From JANNBN01 sp031430595 (lineage in GTDB: Bacteria; Actinomycetota; Acidimicrobiia; Acidimicrobiales; JANYDT01), in the NCBI GenBank assembly GCA_031430595.1, contig JANPBU010000040.1, positions 1 through 64,000 of the forward strand: DNA of 64,000 nucleotides. The letters run 5' to 3'. This document shows, in pieces, positions 34,858 to 43,164 of this stretch. Below the pieces are notes generated by a model, which worked only from the letters and a program-made list of their open reading frames with translations, did no database searches and had not been told where the DNA came from. Position 1 is the stretch's first letter. The number at the start of each line of letters is the position of its first letter. A program made the position numbers and the translations under genes.

Positions 34858-35325
34858 ATGGCTACTGTCACCGCAGATCAACGAAGCACGGTCGAGCAAG
34901 AAATTGATCGACGAATGGCTTCCGCCGGATTGAGATGGACGAGCGGCCGTCGAGCGTTAATAGACGCCGCAGCCAAGGCTGATTCACCCCTGTCGGTACC
35001 CGACCTTCAAGCAGCGATCGGCCCAAAGGTTCCGTTGTCATCGCTCTACCGAATCATCTCTGACCTTCTCGGCGCGAAGGTGCTCATCAAACTCGAATTT
35101 GCCGAAGGTTTTGCGCGGTTCGAACTCGACGAAGAACTCGCATCGCACCACCATCACCTGGTATGTACAAGCTGCGGCGACGTTGCCGACCTAGAACTTC
35201 ACGATCTTGAAGTCATGCTCGAAACTGCAGTGAAGAGCATCCAAAAACGCACCGGCTTTCGAGCCAGCACCCACAGACTCGATTTCTTTGGATCGTGTCG
35301 AACTTGCACCAAGACTGCCCGCTGA
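34858..35325 (+). CDS. Fur-family transcriptional regulator
   Basis: A 155-residue protein. An N-terminal winged helix (GLRWTSGRRALIDAAAKADS, SSLYRIISDLLGAKVL) is followed by the dimerisation domain with H97-H100 (SHHHHLVC) and two zinc CxxC pairs, C103/C106 and C147/C150. Family members sense iron, zinc, manganese or peroxide; which one is not clear from sequence. It follows the sulfatase by about 100 bp on the same strand and may or may not share its promoter. Confidence 0.9.
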   Translation: MATVTADQRSTVEQEIDRRMASAGLRWTSGRRALIDAAAKADSPLSVPDLQAAIGPKVPLSSLYRIISDLLGAKVLIKLEFAEGFARFELDEELASHHHHLVCTSCGDVADLELHDLEVMLETAVKSIQKRTGFRASTHRLDFFGSCRTCTKTAR

Positions 35326-35503
35326 TTTCGCAGCCATCGAACTCAATTCGTCATCGGTGCAGGTCGTGCACGCAAATTTTGCTTACGTAGCTCGCGGAAG
35401 CGCCGGGGGTTCATTGACGAAGGCCGAGTCACTCAGTCAACGTGAAACATTGCCAGGCTCGTCAGGTGTAGCCGTCACGAGGAGTCAGGAAGGTGTTATT
35501 CAA

Positions 35504-35749
35504 ATGTCTGAACGGATCAGTGAACTCCGAGCAACTCTTGTCAACAAGCCAAGTTTTGGTGGTCTATGGGTTGAAAGGGACAAAAGCAACGTCCCCAACA
35601 CCTCAAATGTAAACAGCAGCGGGGGCGAAATCAGAGCTAACGGCTACGTCACGGCGGTTGGGGTAAACGGCGACTACAGCGTCTACAACGGACCTGGTCA
35701 AAATTCCAATGTACTTCTCGACGTGTTCGGCTACTTCAAAGGCCAGTGA
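35504..35749 (+). pseudogene. C-terminal repeat of a secreted surface protein, remnant
   Basis: The frame is open from 35504 (ATG with AGGAAGG upstream) to 35749 and reads ANGYVTAVGVNGDYSVYNGP, then SNVLLDVFGYFKG, a C-terminal beta-repeat type common in large secreted actinobacterial proteins. No signal peptide or N-terminal part is present. Because only the tail is left, it is probably a remnant of a larger surface protein gene. Confidence 0.45.
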
Positions 35750-35984
35750 AACTAATGAAGAAACGAAACATATCTTCGGCGAACCGACCGCTGGTGAGCA
35801 AGAACTTGCTATCGGCTACAACCTCGATTTCGATCTCCAGCAATCGATGTACGGAACTCTCACGCTTCATATCTGCGGGTTCAAAACGACCGGCAAGCAA
35901 CTTGTTGTCTACCTAATTTCCCGACCGGGAGCAGCAGCGAGTATTTCCGGTGTCGATTCCTCGATGGTGTTTGAAGAGGAATAG
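35709..35984 (+). CDS. Unidentified short frame, possibly remnant
   Basis: A frame overlapping the previous remnant by 41 bp and ending at 35984. It encodes about 90 residues including EPTAGEQELAIGYNLDFDLQ and a strand-like TLTLHICGFKTTGKQLVVYL. The beginning is the previous gene's 3' end in another frame, so the real start, if any, is later (GTG/TTG or ATG 35848 are options). It looks coding but matches no family I recognise. Confidence 0.3.
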   Translation: MYFSTCSATSKASETNEETKHIFGEPTAGEQELAIGYNLDFDLQQSMYGTLTLHICGFKTTGKQLVVYLISRPGAAASISGVDSSMVFEEE

Positions 35985-36013
35985 CTGCGGGGCAACAAAC
36001 GGTACGAGTATGA

Positions 36014-36041
36014 AAAGGGCACCCTCGAAAGAGTGCCCTTT
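36014..36041 (-). terminator. Terminator hairpin after tRNA-Gly
   Basis: AAAGGGCAC and its complement GTGCCCTTT pair across about ten bases, immediately downstream (minus strand) of the tRNA 3' end. The descending arm runs into a TTTT stretch on the minus strand. This is a classic intrinsic terminator for the tRNA transcript. Confidence 0.75.
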
Positions 36042-36048
36042 CAGTACC

Positions 36049-36124
36049 TGGAGCGGATGACCGGATTCGAACCGGCGACCCCAACCTTGGCAAGGTTGTG
36101 CTCTACCAACTGAGCCACATCCGC
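36049..36124 (-). tRNA. tRNA-Gly (GCC)
   Basis: Read on the minus strand, the 76-base gene folds into a complete cloverleaf: acceptor GCGGATG pairing with CATCCGC, a D-arm with GGCTCAGTTGGTAGAGC, anticodon stem CAACC/GGTTG around TTGCCAA (anticodon GCC) and the T-arm GGTTCGAATCC. The discriminator T and an encoded CCA follow. A terminator lies just downstream. Confidence 0.97.
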
Positions 36125-36214
36125 AAGCACTTCACCTTAGCATCGCAAAACACCGATGCGACCGGGTATCGAACGAATTGTTCACGACGTTTTCGGGGGT
36201 CTGATTTGCAACGT

Positions 36215-36293
36215 GTGCCAGGTTCTACTGTTCCGTGCCAGGTTCATCGGCCGAAATACCCGGCACGGAACAGCACAACTCGGCACAGAACCT
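36215..36293. repeat. Interleaved direct and inverted repeats between tRNA-Gly and the DGAT gene
   Basis: gtgccaggttc occurs twice (36215-36225, 36235-36245). ctgttccgtgcc (36228-36239) is matched exactly by its complement at 36262-36273, and ggcacagaacct (36282-36293) is related again. The block can form a large imperfect hairpin. Such GC-rich elements are often dispersed repeats, and a genome count would show this. It lies just downstream of the DGAT stop and may also act as its terminator. Confidence 0.5.
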
Positions 36294-36300
36294 CTAAAAT

Positions 36301-37815
36301 TCAAGGGGAACGAGGGGGTGCCGGTTTCTTTTTGGTCGCAGGTGCTTTCTTCGCGGCTTTCTTTGGCGCCTTGCGGGCAAACACCAACTTTGGGTCCTCA
36401 CTGGCTGCCGCAGCGCAAACGGCGACGGCCACGGCTTCAAGCTCGACCATCGCTGCATCGATACCAGCCGAAAGTTCCCACAGGTCGTTCGTCGTCTCAC
36501 GACAGGCAAGTAACCCGAAATACACCATACCCAGGTAACTCATCACGGTCATGTTGAGCCCAATACCGTCAAAGATTGGTCCCATTGGGTACCACTCGAC
36601 CAACTTCGCCCCGGTTGAGTACAACGGAATCGCTGGGCCGGGCACATTCGAAATCGTCACGTTGAACACTGGCTTATGCCGATTCGACAAACCCATGGTC
36701 GAATACATGCGAGCAGCCCGTGCAGCCACAGCAGGCGCTGCGAACTCGGCCCAGTTCGACAGGGTGTCAGCCCCAATGGTGTTGATCTGTTCCTTCGCCA
36801 ACCCCATCTCGGTCTTGATCGCTTCAAGGCGTTTCACTGGATCTGGTTCGTTTGTGGCGAGGCGAACTAACAACTGGCTTACCCGGTTACCCATTGCACC
36901 TTTTTGATCTTTGGCCCGAACACTCATGGGAACCATCGCAACCAACGATTCGGTCGGCAACTCTCCCCCGTTGTCAAGATAGCGACGAAGCGCCGAAGAA
37001 CACAACGCCAACACAATGTCGTTCACGGTACCGCCCAGCACAACCCGAAGCGCCTTGATCCGCTCAAGCGAAATCTCAGTGTACGCGTACGTACGATGAC
37101 CGGTGATGGGAACATTGAAGCTTGTTCGGGGCGCACTAAAAGGTGTGGCTGCTAACGGAACACCCTCGGATGATTTTTTCCGCAAATTCAGCACCACTTC
37201 AGAGGTGCGTCGCACGGCCTTCACAAATTCGACCGGCTGAGCGCTCAAACTTCGCAACGCATAGGCCAACACCTCGACTTCTGACGGGATGCGATCAGGT
37301 TTGAACCCCCGTGCCGGCGGCGGAATATCTCGTCCGTCAATGCTGGTGTCAAGAAGTGCGGTCGTGAGTTCGGCCCCCGAAGCACCGTCGATGGCCGAGT
37401 GATGAGTTTTCGTGATCAACGCAACCCGGCCACCCTCTAGCCCTTCGACCACTTCGAGTTCCCACAGTGGACGAGACCGATCGAGCGGACGGGCCATGAA
37501 CTGGGCGGCGTACTCACACAGTTCAAGTTTTCCACCCGGGGCAGGGAGTGCTGCGCGGCGCACGTGATACTCAATATCAAAATCAGGGTCGTTGATCCAG
37601 AGTGGATGATGCAACCCAAACGGCACTTCAACGAGACGCCACCGAAACGGCGGAAGGATGTGTAGCCGATCAACGATGGTTTGCTTCACCCGTTCAAACG
37701 AACAGGCGGTAGGGTCACCATCGGGGTCAAGCACATAAATGGCACCAACGTGCATGTGATTATTTGGCGTCTCCATGTACAGGAATGACGCATCGAGCCC
37801 TGTGAGTCGGCGCAT
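36301..37815 (-). CDS. Wax ester synthase/diacylglycerol acyltransferase (WS/DGAT)
   Basis: A 504-residue protein that opens LTGLDASFLYMETPNNHMHV and carries the active-site motif HHSAIDG (about residues 137-143). Conserved NDIVLALCSSALRRYL and VTISNVPGPAIPLY segments follow. It esterifies acyl-CoA with diacylglycerol or fatty alcohol to make storage lipids, as in many actinobacteria. The C-terminal 35 residues are a Lys/Ala/Pro-rich tail (RKAPKKAAKKAPATKKKPAP), an addition to the normal fold that may bind membrane or nucleic acid. Confidence 0.93.
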   Translation of the reverse strand: MRRLTGLDASFLYMETPNNHMHVGAIYVLDPDGDPTACSFERVKQTIVDRLHILPPFRWRLVEVPFGLHHPLWINDPDFDIEYHVRRAALPAPGGKLELCEYAAQFMARPLDRSRPLWELEVVEGLEGGRVALITKTHHSAIDGASGAELTTALLDTSIDGRDIPPPARGFKPDRIPSEVEVLAYALRSLSAQPVEFVKAVRRTSEVVLNLRKKSSEGVPLAATPFSAPRTSFNVPITGHRTYAYTEISLERIKALRVVLGGTVNDIVLALCSSALRRYLDNGGELPTESLVAMVPMSVRAKDQKGAMGNRVSQLLVRLATNEPDPVKRLEAIKTEMGLAKEQINTIGADTLSNWAEFAAPAVAARAARMYSTMGLSNRHKPVFNVTISNVPGPAIPLYSTGAKLVEWYPMGPIFDGIGLNMTVMSYLGMVYFGLLACRETTNDLWELSAGIDAAMVELEAVAVAVCAAAASEDPKLVFARKAPKKAAKKAPATKKKPAPPRSP

Positions 37816-37825
37816 AAATCACACC

Positions 37826-38698
37826 CTACTTGAGCAGTCTTGATAGTCGTCTGTCTGCCAAGGGTTTTCCACCGGTCTGACATTTCGCGCAGTACTGCAG
37901 GCTTTTCGAGGAAAACGCCACCTCACGAACCACGTCGCCACACACCGGGCATTCCTGGCCCGTGCGGCCGTGTACCCGCATCCCCGATCGTTTTGAATCT
38001 TTCAACTCGGCTGCGGGCTTACCTTCGCTTCTGGCTAACGCTTCATCGAGCACGAGGCGAATACCCGCATGCAAAGCAGTTAGGGCAACCCGATCAGCAA
38101 CTACAGATGACGCTGGTGAAAACGGACTCAACCTCGCTACGTGAAGCGCCTCATCTGAATACGCGTTTCCGATACCAGCGATAATCGACTGATCAACCAT
38201 CACGCCTTTGATCTGCGAGCGGCCTTGAGCAGCCAAGATCTCGGCAAACCTGTAAACGGTAAAGTCCGGGCTCAATACCTCTACCCCAAGCGTTGAAATA
38301 TTTGCCACGTCATCAGGCGACCGAACGATATGCACACTGAGGCGTTTGTCGGTACCAGCCTCGGTTGCGGTGAACCCGCTTCCATCGTCGAACGCCACCC
38401 TCAACGCTTGCGGGCCTTTCGTCAGTTTCGCTGGGCCGGTTTTTTGATCATCTGTCCAACGGATCCACCCGGCACGGGCCAAATGGATGCACAGGAACAA
38501 GTCACCATCGGTCGCACAAATCAGATACTTTCCTCGCCGACTCCAACCGATGACATGTTGACCGACGAGCGCCGCGACCGGAGGGTCGTACGTCTTAAGT
38601 GCGCTTATCGCAAGCACATCGAGACGCGCAAATATCAAACCGGATGTTCGTTGCGTCAGCCAACGTGCCAGGCTTTCAACTTCGGGCATCTCTGGCAT
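37826..38698 (-). CDS. Fpg/Nei family DNA glycosylase
   Basis: A 290-residue enzyme starting M-P-E-M-P-E-V-E, where Pro2 and Glu3 are the catalytic N-terminal residues after removal of Met. The helix-two-turn-helix segment (QSIIAGIGNAYSDEALH) and a C-terminal zinc finger (CPVCG and CAKC) complete the Fpg/Nei fold. It excises oxidised bases. ATG 38698 is chosen because Pro2 must follow the start; the frame upstream extends into the neighbouring SDR gene. Confidence 0.9.
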   Translation of the reverse strand: MPEMPEVESLARWLTQRTSGLIFARLDVLAISALKTYDPPVAALVGQHVIGWSRRGKYLICATDGDLFLCIHLARAGWIRWTDDQKTGPAKLTKGPQALRVAFDDGSGFTATEAGTDKRLSVHIVRSPDDVANISTLGVEVLSPDFTVYRFAEILAAQGRSQIKGVMVDQSIIAGIGNAYSDEALHVARLSPFSPASSVVADRVALTALHAGIRLVLDEALARSEGKPAAELKDSKRSGMRVHGRTGQECPVCGDVVREVAFSSKSLQYCAKCQTGGKPLADRRLSRLLK

Positions 38699-38717
38699 GT
38701 CAGCTCCGGTTTGCGGA

Positions 38718-39503
38718 TCAGGTGTTTTGAACCGTGAGACCGCCATCGACGGCGATAACAGCACCAACCAAATACGACGCAGCCGGAAGTACCAAAGACA
38801 GGGTTACCTGGGCTACTTCCTCAGGGTCACCGTATCGACCTATCGGCACACGACGCAATGCGAACTTAGCTTTTGCATCGTCAGGTATTACCTCGGTCAT
38901 TCCGGTATTGATAGGGCCAGGGCAAACACAGTTCACCGTGACTCCCCGACGAGCAAGATCGACAGCCATCGACTTAGTTAGACCAATCACACCGTGCTTC
39001 GAAGCCGTATACGCCGGGATACCCCTCGTCGCACCAAGGCCTTCGGTCGAAGCAATATTCACCACTCGACCATCTCGATTTCGAACAAGCATCGGTAGCG
39101 CACAGCGTACAAACCTGGCATACGCCGTGAGGTTGATCGCAAGGGTTGTATCCCACACAGCATCCCATGCATCATCATCGGCACCGAGATCGGCCAACAT
39201 CGAAACTCCGGCATTGTTCACCAAAATATCGATTGGCCCCAGTCGTTCACGTACCGAGGCAACACACTTAGCAATCTTAGCTGCATCGCTCACATCACAG
39301 GTAAAACCATCTGCGCGCAGACCTTCAGCGCGCAGTTCATCGACCACTTCCGCAACCCCTGAACGAGATCGGTCAACAACGGCCACGCTCGCGCCTTCAT
39401 CACCGAACAGATGAGCGGTGGCGCGACCCATTCCGCTCGCTGCGCCGGTAACCACCGCGACGCGACCCTCGATCGACCGACTGAGCTTCGAGAGACGCGC
39501 CAC
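38718..39503 (-). CDS. Short-chain dehydrogenase/reductase (classical SDR)
   Basis: A 261-residue protein with TGAASGMGRATAHLF (TGxxxGxG), NNAGVS, the catalytic Y-T-A-S-K and a C-terminal VGAVIAVDGGLTVQ, so it is a fully canonical NAD(P)-dependent reductase. The substrate is unknown. It ends 19 bp before the DNA glycosylase start and starts 12 bp after the RDD gene's stop, so these lie in one minus-strand run. Confidence 0.9.
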   Translation of the reverse strand: MARLSKLSRSIEGRVAVVTGAASGMGRATAHLFGDEGASVAVVDRSRSGVAEVVDELRAEGLRADGFTCDVSDAAKIAKCVASVRERLGPIDILVNNAGVSMLADLGADDDAWDAVWDTTLAINLTAYARFVRCALPMLVRNRDGRVVNIASTEGLGATRGIPAYTASKHGVIGLTKSMAVDLARRGVTVNCVCPGPINTGMTEVIPDDAKAKFALRRVPIGRYGDPEEVAQVTLSLVLPAASYLVGAVIAVDGGLTVQNT

Positions 39504-39515
39504 GACTGTGCGAAT

Positions 39516-40013
39516 TTACTTGGAAGGAATCGCTGATTTGAAGGCTGAAACGAAGTCTTCCTTGGGGCCAGACACGACCACGGTCTTCATAACCTTGTCT
39601 GCCAGGGTTTGCTTCTGCTTGTCCCACAGAGGAAAGAGGAACCCGATACCGCAGGTGATGAGGTCAAGAATATGGGCGAGAGATCGCAAAATGCCACCAC
39701 CGCCACCAATGAATTGGCCTGTTTGCATATTGACAACCTGAATACCCATCACTCGCTTGCCTGGGCTGGCACCTTTCGAACCGGTCAAGAACGAGAAGTA
39801 GAAGCTCAACGCGAGTCCGATGAGCGAGAAAAGAGCCCCGATGCCACCGATGCGACCAAGAACTTGTTGAAGGATTGCGACAGGAATGTAATCAATCAGG
39901 GCTGCGAGAACGCGCTGGCCCCAACTGGCGTAATCGGGTGTGGCGGCTTGAGCGCCCATGGGCATACCCATCGAGTAGTCACCCATCGGTGGTGGTGGCG
40001 GTGGCATAGTCAT
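39516..40013 (-). CDS. RDD family membrane protein
   Basis: A 165-residue protein. The proline/methionine-rich N-terminus (MTMPPPPPPMGDYSMGMPMG) precedes the RDD core: WGQRVLAALIDYIPVAIL with the Arg/Asp-Tyr signature, a glycine-rich helix pair and GASPGKRVMGIQVVNMQTG, followed by RSLAHILDLI. The family has about three membrane helices and no agreed function. Confidence 0.87.
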   Translation of the reverse strand: MTMPPPPPPMGDYSMGMPMGAQAATPDYASWGQRVLAALIDYIPVAILQQVLGRIGGIGALFSLIGLALSFYFSFLTGSKGASPGKRVMGIQVVNMQTGQFIGGGGGILRSLAHILDLITCGIGFLFPLWDKQKQTLADKVMKTVVVSGPKEDFVSAFKSAIPSK

Positions 40014-40081
40014 GTGGAACGACCCCTTACTGGGTTAACGAACATCGTCGTCCGGCGGACGAATCCCCCGATGTTATCTAT

Positions 40082-40519
40082 TTAAACGCCGGTGTGACCG
40101 AAACCACCGTCTCCACGGTCGGTTACTCCTAGTTTTTCCACTTCAACCCACGTCACGGATTCGACCGGAACCGCCATAAATTGGGCAATTCGGTCACCTC
40201 GACGCACCTCAAACGGCATCGAAGAGTCAAGGTTCACAAGTGGAACCATTATTTCGCCACGGTACCCTGAATCAACCAAACCGGGGGAATTCAACACGCA
40301 CACCCCATGTTTCGCCGCCAAGCCCGAACGGGAGAGCACCAAGCCCGCCCAACCATCCGGCAGCGCAATCGAAAGCCCGGTAGCGAGTAAGGCACGTCCC
40401 CCACCCGGGCTCAACGTTGCATCTACCCTCGACACGAGATCCAAAGCCCCGTCGCCCGGCCGAGCGTACGTTGGCAGTGCAAGGTCTGGGTCGAGTCGAA
40501 CCACTTCGATCTGCGGCAT
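40082..40519 (-). CDS. dut: dUTP diphosphatase
   Basis: A 145-residue trimeric-type dUTPase with its five motifs: ARPGDGALDLVS (I), VLSRSGLAAKHGV (II, with the RSG catalytic loop), SPGLVDSGYRGEIMVPL (III), RRGDRIAQFM (IV) and GDGGFGHTGV (V, the glycine-rich C-terminal arm). It hydrolyses dUTP to dUMP and PPi. ATG 40519 was used. It is divergent from orn across a repeat-filled region. Confidence 0.95.
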   Translation of the reverse strand: MPQIEVVRLDPDLALPTYARPGDGALDLVSRVDATLSPGGGRALLATGLSIALPDGWAGLVLSRSGLAAKHGVCVLNSPGLVDSGYRGEIMVPLVNLDSSMPFEVRRGDRIAQFMAVPVESVTWVEVEKLGVTDRGDGGFGHTGV

Positions 40520-40578
40520 CACCAAACTGTAAGCGCTATCCGACGCTTCACAAGTTTGCTCTAACCCGCACCAACACA

Positions 40579-40714
40579 CCCAAAACCCGCACAACCACGC
40601 TTAAAACACGCACAGCAACGCCCAAAACACCCGTAAACACCCGGTTTTGGACCCAATTCCGCACGTTTTTGGGGGTTTTGGGCGTCAGGTTGAGGGTTTT
40701 GGGCGTCAAGATCG
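40579..40714. repeat. 21-bp repeat array, direct then inverted, in the dut-orn region
   Basis: Three tandem 21-bp units (40579-40599, 40600-40620, 40621-40641) share cccaaaac or cttaaaac starts. Two further units (40673-40693 and 40694-40714) carry the reverse complement core gttttgggcgt, which pairs exactly with acgcccaaaac at 40618-40628. The array fills the divergent promoter region, so it may influence transcription of dut or orn. Confidence 0.7.
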
Positions 40715-40770
40715 GGGATTTGGAGGCTCAGGATGATGAGATCTCTCGAAGACGACGTAACCTGCACACC

Positions 40771-41355
40771 ATGTTGGCTTGGATGGATCTCGAAATGACC
40801 GGTCTCGACCCCGAAATGCACGTGATTGTTGAGATTGCCACGCTGCTCACCGACGACGACCTCACTATCGTCGCCGAAGGCCCCAACCTGATTATCGCAA
40901 CAGCGCCGGAAGCACTCACCCACATGGATGACGTGGTCGTGCAAATGCACACCCGGTCGGGTCTGCTCGAAGCCATCGCCGCCAGCACCGTCACCCACGA
41001 AGAAGCAATGCAAGCAACACTCGATTTCCTCAAGGCCCATATTCCGGTCGATAACAACGTGCCGCTGTGCGGCAACTCGATTGGCACCGACCGTCGATTT
41101 CTAGCCAAATGGATGCCAGGCATCGACGACTACCTGCATTACCGGACCGTCGATGTGTCGACCGTCAAGGAACTTTGCCGCCGCTGGCACCCGGAAGACT
41201 TCAAAAAGGCCCCGCGCAAAGCTGGCGGCCACCGAGCCCTTGACGACATCAAGGAATCAATTGCCGAACTGCACTACTACCGGTCGGCCATCTTCATCCC
41301 CCCGGCCCTGAGGCCCAGTTCCGGTTCACTCATCGGAGCAAATCCGGCTACTTAA
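40771..41355 (+). CDS. orn: Oligoribonuclease
   Basis: A 194-residue DEDDh exonuclease. Motif I is MDLEMTGLDPEMH (DxE), motif II GNSIGTDRRFL (the D), and motif III GGHRALDDIKESI with the catalytic His/Asp. It degrades short RNA oligonucleotides and pGpG, finishing mRNA turnover and c-di-GMP breakdown. ATG 40771 fits the usual N-terminus; the frame is open far upstream only because of the repeat array. Confidence 0.95.
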   Translation: MLAWMDLEMTGLDPEMHVIVEIATLLTDDDLTIVAEGPNLIIATAPEALTHMDDVVVQMHTRSGLLEAIAASTVTHEEAMQATLDFLKAHIPVDNNVPLCGNSIGTDRRFLAKWMPGIDDYLHYRTVDVSTVKELCRRWHPEDFKKAPRKAGGHRALDDIKESIAELHYYRSAIFIPPALRPSSGSLIGANPAT

Positions 41356-41387
41356 GCCGGAAATCTTCCAATTAGTGTGTAGGGCCC

Positions 41388-43118
41388 ATGGCGCGCGCTG
41401 TTCGACTTCGACCCTGGCAACGCGCCGCCCTCACCAAACTCGAAGAGCACCAACAACTCGGCTACGCAGACTTTCTAGCCGTTGCAACCCCTGGCGCAGG
41501 TAAAACGACGTTTGCCCTCGCTGCAGCGGCTCTAAACCTGTCTAAACACCGTGGAAGGCGACTCGTGGTTTGCGCCCCCACCGCCCACCTCAAACTGCAA
41601 TGGACGCAGGCCGCAACCAAATTCGGCCTGCACCTCGACCCCGGTTGGGCTGCAACGTCAGGTCGCCTTCCCCCCGATATGCACGGCATCGTCACCACCT
41701 ATCAACAGGTGTCAACGAGTGCGGCGGCACTTCGTCAACTCACTTCTGATGCGTTTGTCATCCTCGACGAGATTCACCATGCCGGCGACGATAAATCGTG
41801 GGGTGACAATGTGCGACTGGCATTCGAACCAGCCGCACAACGCTTAGGCATTAGTGGCACCCCGTTTCGAAGCGACACAGCGTCCATTCCATTCGTGACC
41901 TATCGTCTCGACGAGGCCAGGGCTGACTACGAATATGGATACGGCGATGCCCTCGCAGACGGAGGGGTGGTTCGACCCGTCTACTTCCCCCGAATCAACG
42001 GTTTCATGGAATGGGTCGCCCCCGACGGATCGCTCAATGCCGCCAGCTTCGAAGACGCCCTCGACCGTCAAGGCAGTGCACAACGCCTGAGAACCGCACT
42101 GAGTACCGAAGGCGAATGGATTGGGCCGGTGCTCGCTCAAGCCCACAAGCAACTCATGACCATGCGGGTGAAACAGCCAGATGCTGGCGGTCTCGTGATT
42201 GCCACCGACCAAGAACATGCCAACGCCATCGTTCGACAAATGCAGTCGCGCCTCGGGCTTACCCCGAAACTGGCAATCTCTGACGACCCCCAAGCATCGA
42301 CTCGAATTGCCGAATTCGCCGCGTCAACCGACCCGTGGATCGTTGCCGTGCGGATGGTGTCTGAGGGCGTCGATATTCCCCGACTCACGATCGGTGTGTT
42401 TGCCACCACGACAACCACCGAACTGTTCTTTCGCCAAGCCGTTGGCCGCCTCGTTCGATGGACCCCAGCCTCAGGGCGACGCCAAAAGGCATTCCTGTTC
42501 ATTCCCGACGACCCCCGGCTTCGCACGTGGGCCTTTCAGATAGCGGACGTTCGACGCCATTCGCTACGCAAACCGTCAGACGATCGAGAGGGTTTCGATG
42601 AACCCATGTCGCTCGACGATGCTGCCGCTGACCTCGACAAACAAATGGGCGACGAACAACTCTCGCTCTTCGCGGCGCTTTCTGCCACCGTTGTCGACGA
42701 GCCACAGGTACACGGTGTATTCGCCGACGACTACGACGAACTTGGTGACCTCGATGACGAGCAAACCGATGAACCCGTCGACGGTTACGGTCAACTGGGT
42801 CTCGACCTCGACCTCACGATTCATCTTGACGAAACGTCATTCTCCACGCTGTCCGGAACAAGTTCGGGCCGGAATTCAGGCCTGAATTCAGGAAAGACCC
42901 GGGCCGAGATCAAGGAGGAACTGCGACTGCGCAATGCCGAATCCGCGCGTGAACTCGTTCGGTTCACCGGAAACACCCACGCCCAGGTGAACGCCGAACT
43001 AAACCGTCGGAGCAACCTGCGCAAAATTGACGAAGCAACCCTTGATCAACTTGAACGTCGCGCAGTCGCCGCCGAACGATGGATCACCGACCTGAAAAAG
43101 ATTTCACTCAAAAGATAA
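41388..43118 (+). CDS. DEAD/DEAH-type superfamily 2 helicase
   Basis: A 576-residue protein. Motif I is ATPGAGKTT (33-41), motif II DEIHH (127-131), motif III ISGTPFR; the second RecA domain carries VRMVSEGVDIPRL (motif V) and AVGRLVRWTP (motif VI, QAVGR-type). An acidic linker and a lysine/arginine-rich C-terminal helix follow. It resembles the helicase subunit of type III/ResIII-like enzymes, but no nuclease or methylase lies alongside. Its role may be in DNA or RNA metabolism. Confidence 0.9.
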   Translation: MARAVRLRPWQRAALTKLEEHQQLGYADFLAVATPGAGKTTFALAAAALNLSKHRGRRLVVCAPTAHLKLQWTQAATKFGLHLDPGWAATSGRLPPDMHGIVTTYQQVSTSAAALRQLTSDAFVILDEIHHAGDDKSWGDNVRLAFEPAAQRLGISGTPFRSDTASIPFVTYRLDEARADYEYGYGDALADGGVVRPVYFPRINGFMEWVAPDGSLNAASFEDALDRQGSAQRLRTALSTEGEWIGPVLAQAHKQLMTMRVKQPDAGGLVIATDQEHANAIVRQMQSRLGLTPKLAISDDPQASTRIAEFAASTDPWIVAVRMVSEGVDIPRLTIGVFATTTTTELFFRQAVGRLVRWTPASGRRQKAFLFIPDDPRLRTWAFQIADVRRHSLRKPSDDREGFDEPMSLDDAAADLDKQMGDEQLSLFAALSATVVDEPQVHGVFADDYDELGDLDDEQTDEPVDGYGQLGLDLDLTIHLDETSFSTLSGTSSGRNSGLNSGKTRAEIKEELRLRNAESARELVRFTGNTHAQVNAELNRRSNLRKIDEATLDQLERRAVAAERWITDLKKISLKR

Positions 43119-43164
43119 TGGAATAACTTGAAATGCATTCATAATATGCGCAACACTGTGAGTG

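Noticed and set aside
40579..40714. Possible CRISPR array
   Set aside because: The units are contiguous, only 21 bp, without unique spacers, and partly inverted; no cas genes are present.
40561..41040. Minus-strand frame overlapping orn with DAQNPQ-type repeats
   Set aside because: It is antisense to the catalytic region of oligoribonuclease and arises from the 21-bp repeat array.
41388..43118. Restriction or phage-defence system around the helicase
   Set aside because: The helicase stands alone beside orn; no methylase, nuclease or other defence gene is adjacent.
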